Source: Mesostigma viride (Eukaryota; Streptophyta; Mesostigmatophyceae; Mesostigmatales; Mesostigmataceae). Taken from it: a stretch of 64,000 nt of DNA. The notes below the pieces were generated by a model. The model did no database searches and was not told the origin of the DNA. It saw nothing but the letters and a program-made list of their open reading frames with translations. Position 1 is the stretch's first letter, and each line of letters starts with the position of its first letter. The stretch covers positions 1,703,109-1,767,108 of the forward strand of contig RPFO01000104.1 of assembly GCA_009746045.1 (NCBI GenBank). The letters run 5' to 3'. The translations under genes and the position numbers were made by a program. Below, in pieces: positions 1 through 11,900 of the stretch.

Positions 1-590
1 AGGTGGGGGCGGCGGAGTTCGAGGATGGAGTCGAAATCGTAAGTGCGCCTCTGGAAAGCATTGACGAGGCCACCCTGGAGGAAGAGTTGCTTGCACAGTT
101 CCGTAAGTGAGGCATGCGATATCCAAAAAAGGCGCATTCTAGCAGAATGCGATCGTGGTCGAGCTTGTCAAAAAAGCCGGGCTGGCGCGCTGGCGTCAAA
201 GTCGTACTCATCACAGTTCGGCTCGGCAGGGCGACTGCACGTGGGCTCATGCAGGCGACGCTGCGGGCGAGGCAAGCCCGGGGGGCTGCCGACAATCACT
301 AGGACTTGGCTAGCACTTGGCGCCGCTGCCTTCTGGGCCGGAGGGCGAAGCTGCAGCCGGAGCTGCAGACGTATTTTCAAAGCTGAGCGCAGCCGCCAGG
401 CTGTGTTGCCGCGGCGGAGGAGCAGTTTGCTCGCCATATATTGCGTAATAGCTTCGGAAAGTTCTATAAGCGTGTGCGTCTTAGAAAGACGAAGCGATTG
501 TGATATTCACGGCCGAATTAGTGGTGCCCAAACGTGACAGTTATGAGCTCCGCCGTCAGCCATGGCTACCTCGTGGCTCGTGGCTCGTGG
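1..590 (-). mobile_element. LINE family A, 5' UTR and ORF1 N-terminal fragment
   Basis: Read on the minus strand, this stretch matches the start of the ORF1 copies at 37,890 and 39,800. It has the 5' UTR motif (ctcgtggctcgtggctcgtgg at 570-590 is the reverse complement of the tandem CGAGCCA repeat at 39,727-39,792), the block around gctccgccgtcagccatgg, and the ORF1 peptide ending in SRPAEP-CDEYDFDAS, compared with SRPAEPRWDEFDFDAS near 38,130. The window edge cuts the copy. It is broken by frameshifts and is not a host gene. Confidence 0.75.
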
Positions 591-1799
<1,209 letters not shown>

Positions 1800-4675
1800 C
1801 TATGCTCCATCTTTGAGATGGCTGGTGCCCCCTGATCGCTCGAGCTGGGACATGATCTCCGCCGCCTGGTGAACCCACCCAGGGAGAGTGGTAGATAGAC
1901 AAAAGACACGCAAGGGGATCCACCCAGGGAGTCAAAACAAGAAAAAGCAGCTAAAGTGCATCCATCCAAGAAGTTCCCCGCAAACACATTCCCCCACTCA
2001 TCTAAAGCGTGAACCAAACACTACAAACAAGGGAACCCTTAAACCCTTATAAAATCCCCTTCAACTGGGAGGGTTGGGTGTATGACTTTGTCCCTTATAT
2101 CTTAGTATCTGTGTCTCAATAAGGCAGAAAGTCATATGCCCAACCTTTGCCCATGGCAGTGAGGCATGCAGTCGTCCCAAATGTTACCGGCCTGCCAAAA
2201 TTGGCTCATTGATATGCCACACTCTTCGACGAAATGGCATCATGCCAACACACGTCATGACACTGAGAGCGATCATGACCAATCATGAAACCCAACGGGA
2301 ATGGCATTCTCAGTCTCCGTTTCTTCCACGAAAGCACGACTTCTCATGCGGGAAAGTACACAGTACCCTGTTCATGAACTAAGTGACATGAGGATGGCTG
2401 ACGTGGTCATACACAAATCGTTTGATGGACGTACTAGACTGCCCCACGAGCATAACAACTATTTTCACACAAGGGTGCTTCGGAGAGCCTAACGTGGACA
2501 GTGCCCATTGCCTCCCAACAGCTGACCAAGGCTTTAGCTTTCACAAGAGTCCTTTGTCAGAATACGGACGCGCACCTTGGCTACGATAGCTACAACAGTG
2601 GAACTGCTTGTACGGCACACTGAAGTACACTGCAGCACTTACACTGACCTGGTGCTTTCAGTGACCTGATGCTTACAGGGACCTGGTGGTTACAATGACC
2701 TGGCCCACCTGCATCTCACCTCAACAGAGTGCACGATAGCATTCATACAAACCTCCATGTATAGTGACCACACGACTCCTGGATCCAGGTTTGTACATTA
2801 CACCAAACTACAGTGACCCACCTGTTCCTCGATCCACATGAGCGAGCTCGTGTGGTTGTTGAGCGCGTGAGTACATTATAGCGAGTACAGTGTCCTGCGA
2901 TGATAGTGACCCACCTGCTCCTCGATCCACATGAGCGAGCTCATGTGGTTGTTGAGTACCCCAACCGCCAGGTCCACGGGGTTGGATGGCTGCGCACCCG
3001 CGGCGGTGCCGGTCTGCCAGCAGTGAGCCAAGCCATCGCGGATGCCGGGGGAGGGGGGGGGGGAGGGGGGGCGTGGATTGAACATTTGTCCGCCAAACAC
3101 CCAAACAAACATACACCCACACGCACATGCCTCTCCCCACACACGCCAACACACATACAGGCACCCCACACCCACCCACACAAGCCCACCCACACATACG
3201 CCCACACGCCCACACATACACCCACACGCCCACACCCACACATACACCCACACGCCCACGTCCACACATACACCCACACGCCCACGCCCACACATACATC
3301 CACACGCCCACGCCCACACATACACCCACACGCCCACACATACACCCACAAAGTGACCGAAGGGAGTTAGGAAAAAGGGAGCCAGCGTGCGCAAGGACCA
3401 ACGTGAATAAAGAAAAAAACAGGCTAACGGGAATAATGAACGTGAATCGATTCATGAGGGCCAACGTGAGTCCGCGCGTTGGAGTAAGGGGAAGGGGAGC
3501 CATCGCAAGCAAAAGAGACGTGAGTTCGCGCGTTGGAGTCAGGACAAAAGTCAGGACAAAGGGAGGCCACGCTAGTGAGGACCAGCACAAGGATGAGACT
3601 GTGTCACCCGCCAGGTTTCTAACCAGACATGGCGTCGTGATGCAGGCAGGCGGAAGCCAGCATCGCTTGACCTGTCCCCCACCATGCGTACAAGGATGGT
3701 GGCGGCAAGCACCCGTCCCTCACCACCCGTACAAGGATGGTTGCAGGCACCTGTCCCTCACCACGCTTCGCATATGAACACCCCATGCCCCTCGCGACGC
3801 CCATTTACAAACACCTCCTGCGCCCCGCGACGCCCTTCAGGGACACCCGGTGCGCCCCGCAACACCCCGGAAGAACCACCAGGGAAGACACGGCTGACAA
3901 GGCTTCGGGAACATTGCATGCGAGCGGCGAGGTGACGACGATCAAGGCGACGGCGAGACAGCAGTGCATTGGTGGTCATTTGGGGGGTGGGTCATTGGTG
4001 GCGTTAATTCTTTCCCCCCCCCCCCCTTCCCGTCCACATGGGGAGGGGGGGGGATCCCCCTCCATCTGGTCACTAAGCTCCCCTGCGCTTTAACTGACAA
4101 GTAGCGGCCGTTCCACCCTACCGTCGTGCACGGCAACGGCTACCAGAGGGTGGATTCGACTGTGCTAGCTGGGGTGGAAAGGAAGGAAACTCGAGCCTAC
4201 CCCCGGACAGCCAGTATTCACATCCAGGCCAAATGCCCTTTCGACCAGACGGCCAAGCCTGTCATCGTCGACTTTGATGCACCTCGACTTGGACGGATCC
4301 CGGTCGCAGTACAAGCAAGACTGTGCAATCGCACGCATGTTGAGACTCTGCAACGGTAGCACACTGGAGCGACCGCGTCACCTGCTGGATACCCATGTAA
4401 ACGATTGCATGGAGCCGTGCACACATGCGGGCCAGCTCTGGTCACGATAGCATCGCAAACACCGCCCTAGAGTGACTGGCTTACCCGCTGGTTGACCGCC
4501 TTGATGATGTCATTGAGGCGTTCGCCCATGTATTCCAGCTGGCTGCTGACGGCGAGCGCCCGGTCATACCTGCGCAGGAGAGTAGAGACACGCGCATGCG
4601 CGCGCCCACCCAAACGCACGGTGTTCACACACACACACAATAAAGAAACGAATTAACACCAAAAGCAAACACTCG

Positions 4676-4717
<42 letters not shown>

Positions 4718-4751
4718 AAAGAAACGAATTAACACCAAAAGCAAACACTCG

Positions 4752-4795
<44 letters not shown>

Positions 4796-5937
4796 CACAC
4801 ACAAAAGCAAGCAAGCACACGCGCCCACACAAGCAGCATTGCAAGGGCATGCGACAAGGATAAGACCGATTTCATCTGCCAAGGACACGAGGGGTAGGTG
4901 GCCAAAACCTGCACGGGACTACAATAGTCCGCGCTGCTACCGATCTTCAGTCGGTGAGGTAAAGGTGTGTACCTGTCCCTGCCTCCCTCCCTCCCCTCCC
5001 CTCCCCTCCCCTTCCCTCCCCTGTGCTTTGCTTCCCTTCCCACGCTCTGTTTTCCACCTCATTGCGCCTCGTCTATGCGGAAAACGAGGGGGTTTTGAGC
5101 GCTTACTTTCTCAACCCCCCCTGCCCTCTCCCCCCCGCCGCCCCCCCTTAAATGGATGGATGATGAATAAACAATTCTACCTGTTCTATTCTATCTAATG
5201 CCAAAACTAGAAAAAAACGAGGGACATGCCACGTAGCAGGTAGTGCCTAGCTCTAGCGGTCACGCCGGCCGTTCTTTCCATGACGGGTGACGCACTTCTT
5301 CCCCACTGGGCGGGGATCATTGTCCAATAGGACATGGGCCCAGATAGCCTTGCTCCTCATATTTCTCCATATCCGCGGCTAGATGGGTCTCCTGATCCGA
5401 AGGCATCCCAAGCTACAGCCCAAGTGCGAAAACAACTTTTTGCCGTCCGAGCGCCAGTGGGTTTGTTGAGCGGTCGTCTGCGTGTGTCTCTGTGTGCGTC
5501 TGTGTCTGGCGTAGCAACGCAGGTGAAAACATATCAGTTGCCCGAGCAATTCGTACAAGCTTCTGAAGGTTCGAAACCAGCTCCAGCTGGGAGAGACTGG
5601 CGGTGTCGAAGTTAGTGCTACAGGAATTGAAGGGCCGTGGCCCCAAGTCTTTTCAGCACGTCACCACTGCTAATGAGGCCATTGAGACTCCCATGGTCGA
5701 AGGAGAGATGGCGGGGACCGAGGGAAGTCATGAGTGTGAGGGAGAGGATGTAAAGGAGCCCACTACGAAGAAGAAGAAGAAGAAGAAGAAGAAGAAGAAG
5801 AAGAAGAAGAAGAAGAAGAAGAAGAAGAAGAAGAAGAAGAAGAAGAAGAAGAAGAAGAAGAAGAAGAAGAAGAAGAAGAAGAAGAAGAAGAAGAAGAAGA
5901 AGAAGAAGAAGAAGAAGAAGAAGAAGAAGAAGAAGAA

Positions 5938-5984
<47 letters not shown>

Positions 5985-8900
5985 AGAAGAAGAAGAAGAA
6001 GAAGAAGAAGAAGAAGAAGAAGAAGAAGAAGAAGAAGAAGAAGAAGAAGAAGAAGAAGAAGAAGCGCGGACAAATACGGCGACTTCTTCTTCTTCTTCTT
6101 CTGCTGCTGCTGCTGCGTCCTTGTCTTCTTCTTCGTCGTGGGCTCCTGCACATCCTCTCCCTCACACTCATGACTTCCCTCAGTCCCCGCCACCTTTCCT
6201 TCGACCATGGGAGCCTCAATGGCCTCATTAGCAGTGGTGACATGCTTCAAAGACTTGGGGCCAACCTTCAGAAGCTTGTACGAATTGCTCGGGCAACTAA
6301 TACGTTTTCACCTGCGTTGCTAGGCCAGACACAGACGCACACAGAGACACACGCAGACGACCGCTCAACAAACCCACACGCGCCACTTTACCCTCGAGCT
6401 CTGTTTCACATGCCCTGTTTCACATGCCCTGTTTCACATGCCCTGTTTCACATGCCATGTGTCACATGCCCTGTTTTACATGCCCTGTTTCTGGCATACT
6501 AGCCAGGCTACCACATCCATCGCAACGCGCTCGGCGGCGGCGTGGTCCCCAAGGGGTGACGTACGAGCATTCTAATGGTAATACTGTATTTAGTGTACAA
6601 TACTATACTTAGTGTACAATACTATATTTAGTGTACAATACTGTATGAAGTGTACAATACTATATTTAGTGTACAGTACCACTCATCTAGCCACATACAT
6701 GGCAACGCGCTCGGCGGCGGCCTGGTCCGCCCCGTTGGCCAACCCGTGCTGCCGGAACAACTCCTCGGCTTGCCCCTCAATTGACATGAGCGCCTCGTGC
6801 ACCTGGGGGGGGGAAGGAGGGGGGGGGGGGGGGGGGGGGGGGGGAGGAGGGGAGCGGGGGGGGAATGTGCAGACAGTGATAGCGGAAAAACAGTGAGGGT
6901 TGGCTTTGGGACCCTCAGGGCGGAACCTCGACAGACCTGCCAGGTGTAAACAGGTGGTGCGCAGACCTGCCAGGCAAGTGCATGCATGGGCCGGCACCTC
7001 ACAAAAAAGTGCAACTGCAAAAAAACAAACAGAAAAAACGAGTGCACTCTCGGTGCACTAGCGAGCTAGCACTATCCCTCGCACATGGTTGTAACGGCAG
7101 TTGAAACAAACTACAAAGTCGTACTGGCTTTCAGCCGGTAAGCAGTAGGCGGTGTTGACTAGGCAATAGGCAGGCAGCGGGCGGCGGGCGGCGGGCGGCG
7201 GGAGGCGGGAGGCGGGAGGCGGGAGGCGGGAGGCGGGAGGCGGAAGGCGGGAGGCGGGAGGCAGGAGGCAGGAGGCAGGAGGCAGGAGGCAGGAGGCAGG
7301 AGGCAGGAGGTAGGAGGCAGGAGGCATTTTTCGGGCCAGTTTAATGAGCTATCTGTGGCTGATGGGGATGCATACGTCTGTGTGGCTGTGTGTGGCTGTG
7401 GGTGCGTGCGTGCGTGCGGTGCGCATGGTACACATGCAGGGCCCTAGCTCAAACGTCACCAGGCCATCACGTCACAAGCGCTGCCGAGAGCCACCAACGC
7501 GCGCTCCCACGCCCCCCGCTTGCTCCCCTCCTTTCCCTGTCATATGTGCCCTAAACCCCTGACCTGCTGCTGCCGCTTCATCATGTCCAGCTGCCCCCTG
7601 CCTTCCTCTTGCTACACCTTCTTTCGTTCACAGCCCACCCTGGAAACCACTCACCTGCTGCTGCTACTGCGGCTCGATCATGTCCCCTCACCTGCTGCTG
7701 CTGCTGCTCCATCATGTCCAGCTGGCGGTCCAGCGCACTCTGTGACAGGTTTAGCTCCAGCATGCGCTTCTGCGTAGCGTTGTTTGGTGTGTGTGGTCGT
7801 GTTGGTTGGGGGGTTGGGATCAGGGGGCAGATATATGGTGTTGATGCGTGTGGTCGGATGTGTTTGTGTGTGTGTGCGTGAGCGCGCGTGCGTGTGCTTG
7901 CGCGTGTTTTATTTTGTTTTTTTCGGGGGGGGAGGTACGGGAGTGGGCACAAGAACACGTTGGAGTCGCCACAACACTACGCTATCATTTTACAGGGAAG
8001 ATAAAAGAAACCGGGACAACCTGGTGGGTGGGCGGGTTGATAGGTAAAAGCAGGGACAGTCATACAACGTATTAAAAGCATAATCATGATAAACATGTCA
8101 AGAACAAATAGGGAACAAATTAAAGCAGGCACAGCCATATAACACACTAAAAGCATAATCATGATTAACATGTCAAGAACAATCAGGGAACAGCTCAAAG
8201 CAGGGACAGTCATAAAACGTACTAAAGCCTAGTCATGATAAACATGTCAAGAACAAATAGGGAACAAATAGCATAGAAACAGCGAACTAATACTGGGGGG
8301 GGGGGGACGAATATTGCGAGAGGAGGGGAACATGGAGGAGGAGGGTGAGATGGGGAGGACGGGGGGGGAAGGGGGGGCAGAAAACGTTGTCGGCGGGTCC
8401 AGGGTCTGCAACAAGCGGTACTCCACTGCGCTTGTCTATAAAAATAACCCAAAGGGCACCCCCCCGATGAGACCTGGATGAAAGGTCATAGCAAAGATAC
8501 CCCCGTGGAAAACACCGCGACGTGCCCACCTCCAAGTTGAGCAGGGAGTGCCGGTTGCGGCGGATGTGGCCATCCCATTGGGCCAGCGCATTGGCCTGTT
8601 CCCCAAAGCGGCGTGATCTCTCCTCCAGCTCCGCATTCCACGCGTTGATGATCTGGCGCACGGCACGACACCGCGAGTAGGCACATGGCATGGCAAGGGG
8701 GCATATGACATCACAACGCAAGTAGGTAAACACCACTACAAGGGGGCAAACTACGCCACAACGCAATTAGGTAAACAACACCACAAGGGGGCAAAGGGCA
8801 ACACAAGGCAGGCCATTGCAAAACAATGGCACTAACAAAAGGGGCGGTCGGCATCAAAAAGAAGACCGACGGCACCGCAAGGACGGCACCGCAACCGCAC

Positions 8901-11900
8901 GAGGGCCAACAGGGACGCAAGCGGGAGAATGACACCAAAAAGGGGGCAGGGCAAGGGTGAGTGCTGTGGATAACATATATCGTTTATTAGCGCATGAGCA
9001 CATGGACTAGGCAAGGATCGCAGGGTGTTGGGGAGAGAATCGGCGCGAACAACCATCATCTTCAACCTGGATGAACGCATGAACAACCATCATCTTCAAC
9101 CTGGATGAACGCACCGCGTCGCCACATAGCCGAGGGGACACGCGCACACACACGAGGCAAGGCAAGGCAAGAAAAGACTAGGCAGGCAAGGCAAGGAAGG
9201 CCGCACCGACGAATGCAGGCACGTCCGTGGTTTACAGTACCAGGGAGGTTGCCCAGGCCCAGGGTGTCATGCTTGGGGCAAAAAGATGTGCAACCCAGCC
9301 ACCTACATACCTCCCCCATGCCTGGCGTGTAGGGTCGTGAATCATATGAGCTGGATGACAAAGATAAGCGAACTTAGTAATATTATGGGATAGCTTTCCA
9401 AATAATAACTACCCCTGCTGGCATACCCACGCGCCTCCTCCCCGCTCTTGCCGACCCAGCCACCTCCTCCCAAATTTCGGGCTTATGGTTCAGAATCATG
9501 GACATCTTACACTGGCATAGATTTCAAAATAAACTTTCCTCCCCGCAGGCCAACCCACACACCTCCTCCACGTTCTTGCCCACCCACGCACCTCCACGTT
9601 CTTGCCACCCACGCACCTCCACGTTCTTGCCCACCCACGCACCTCCTCCACGTTCTTGCCAACCCACGCACCTCCTCCACGTTCTTGCCCACCCACACAC
9701 CTCCTCCACGTTCTTGCCCACCCACCCACCTCCTCCACGTTCTTGCCCACCCACGCACCTCCTCCACGTTCTTGCCCACCCACGCACCTCCTCCACGTTC
9801 TTGCCCGCAATCTCTGACGGAGGTTTGGACGGGCCGCCCAGCGTGCTGGCTGCCGCACCCGGGGCGCTGGCGGCCGCACTTCCCGCGGTCCCAGATGGCA
9901 GTGTGCTGGCACCTGCCCCAAAGGATATACCGGCGCCCGTGGCGGCTGCACCTGCCGTAGCTGGGGTGGACGCGGCTGTGGACGCGCCGCCGATGCTGCC
10001 GAGTAGCCTGGCACAGCAATTTCACATTCCGACCAGGGGGAGGGGCAGGGGAGGGGCAGGGGAGGGGGGAGGGGGGTGGGGGAAGGGCAGGGAAAGGGTA
10101 TCAGATGGCGGATTATGTTATTGAAGAAAAAACATGTAGTAGCTCTGTACCATTTGATGCAAGGGGAGGGGCAGGGAAAAGACATCGGAAGATGGAGTAT
10201 GTTACTAAAGCAACAAGGTACTACTTTAGTAGCTGTGTACTGGTTGATGCAAGGGGAGGGGTAGGGAAGACATTGGAAGATCGAGTATGTTATTTAAGCA
10301 TTAAGGTACTACTTTAGTAGCTGTGTACTGGTTGATGCATGGGGGGGGGGCAAGGGGAGCGGGAGGGGAAAGGGCAGGGGACAGGGGAGGGGATGGGGTA
10401 GGGGATGGGTCAGGGGGAATAAGGAAAAGGCATGCCACCACGAGAGAGGGCAATAAACTAGGAACAGGCGTGGCAGCACAAGGCAGAGCAATGCATGATG
10501 AAAAAGGCATGACAGCACAAGAGAGGGCAAGAAGAGACGGTGCATGACCAAACAGACAAGGCAGACACATAGGAGGAAAGGAAAAGACAAGGCAGACACA
10601 GAAGTAGAAAGGAAAAGACAAGGCAGACATGTCAAAACAAGACGCGCCATCATGTCAAATTGACCCCAAACAGTTGACCATACCCGGTGCCGATGCTGGC
10701 CCCTGTCCCCCCCAGTCCCGCCCCGCTGCTGGAAGACGTCACGGGTGCCGCCGTGGTCGTCGCCGTCGCACTTGACGACGGCGCCGCGCCAAACGAGGGC
10801 AGGCCACCGAAACTAAAACCGCCACCCGTGGACGCCGCCCCCGTCCCTGGGCCGCTCCCTGCCGTGGCCCCCGTTGTGCCGGCACCAGTAGCACTACTCC
10901 CTGGGATGGCCAAGGACGGTGAGCTGGTGGCGGCCCCAGCAGAAGAGGACAGGCCACCAAACAGGGACGGGGCGGATGCTGCCCCCCCGGTGCTCGGGGC
11001 TGGCGTCGCCGTCGCAGCGCTACTGCTAGCAGCCGGGACCGTGGTGGCAGCGGTACCAGTGTCTGCGGCACCAAAGCTGAACCCACCACCAGCGCCGGAG
11101 GACGCTCCGAACAAGGGCGTCGAGGTGGTCGCGGGGGTCGACTGCGTGCTCGCAGCTGTCCCGGTCAGCCCAGATGGGGCGGACCCGGCCCCGAACAGCC
11201 CGCCACCGGTCGTCGCGGCACCAGTTGCGGGGGGTGGCGTCACTGTGAAGGAGAGACCCCCGCCCGTGCTGGGGGCGGCTGTGGTCGTGGTGGCAGGGGC
11301 GGGGGTGGCGGCGGGGGCGGTCGTTGCGCCAAACCCTCCAAAGGAGAACGCGGGGGCGGCACTGGCGGCCGACCCCGCACCGCCAGCTGGCGTGATACCG
11401 AACAACGGCGCGGGCGTGGAAGCCGACGAGGGGGTAGCCGCGGGGTTGGCGGCGGGGGCAGGGGTGGGGGCCCCAAATAGGGATGGGGCGGAGGACGCCG
11501 CCCCCGCCCCCGTGGTGCTCGAGAGTCCGAAGGAGAAACCCGTGGAGGCCGCGGGGGTGCTGGCAGGGGCGGCCGTTGCGGATGACGGAAAAGTAAACCC
11601 GCCCGTGGAGGCAGCCGGGGCGCTGCTGCCAAAGGCGGGGGTGGTGGCGGGGGCGCCAAAGGCGGGGGTGGTGGCGGGGGCGCCAAAGGCGGGGGTGGTG
11701 GCAGGGGCGCCAAAGGTAGGGGTGGATGGGGCACCGAACGCAGGGGTGGTCGACGCGCCGAATGCGGGGGTGGAGGCCGCACCGAACGCAGGGGCGGGGG
11801 TGGCTCCGAAAGCCGGGGTGCTTGCCGCACCGAATGCAGGCGTGCTGGCCGCACCGAACGCAGGGGTGCTGGTGCTACCAAATGCTGGCGTGCTAGCACC

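Noticed and set aside
2808-3590. 260-codon Cys/Val/Gly-rich minus-strand frame
   Set aside because: Mostly the CCCACA minisatellite; the real coding part here is Nup62 exon 8 in another frame.
5603-6502. 299-codon frame with polylysine
   Set aside because: Produced by the (GAA)n tract between foldback arms; no conserved domain, and it lies in a Nup62 intron.
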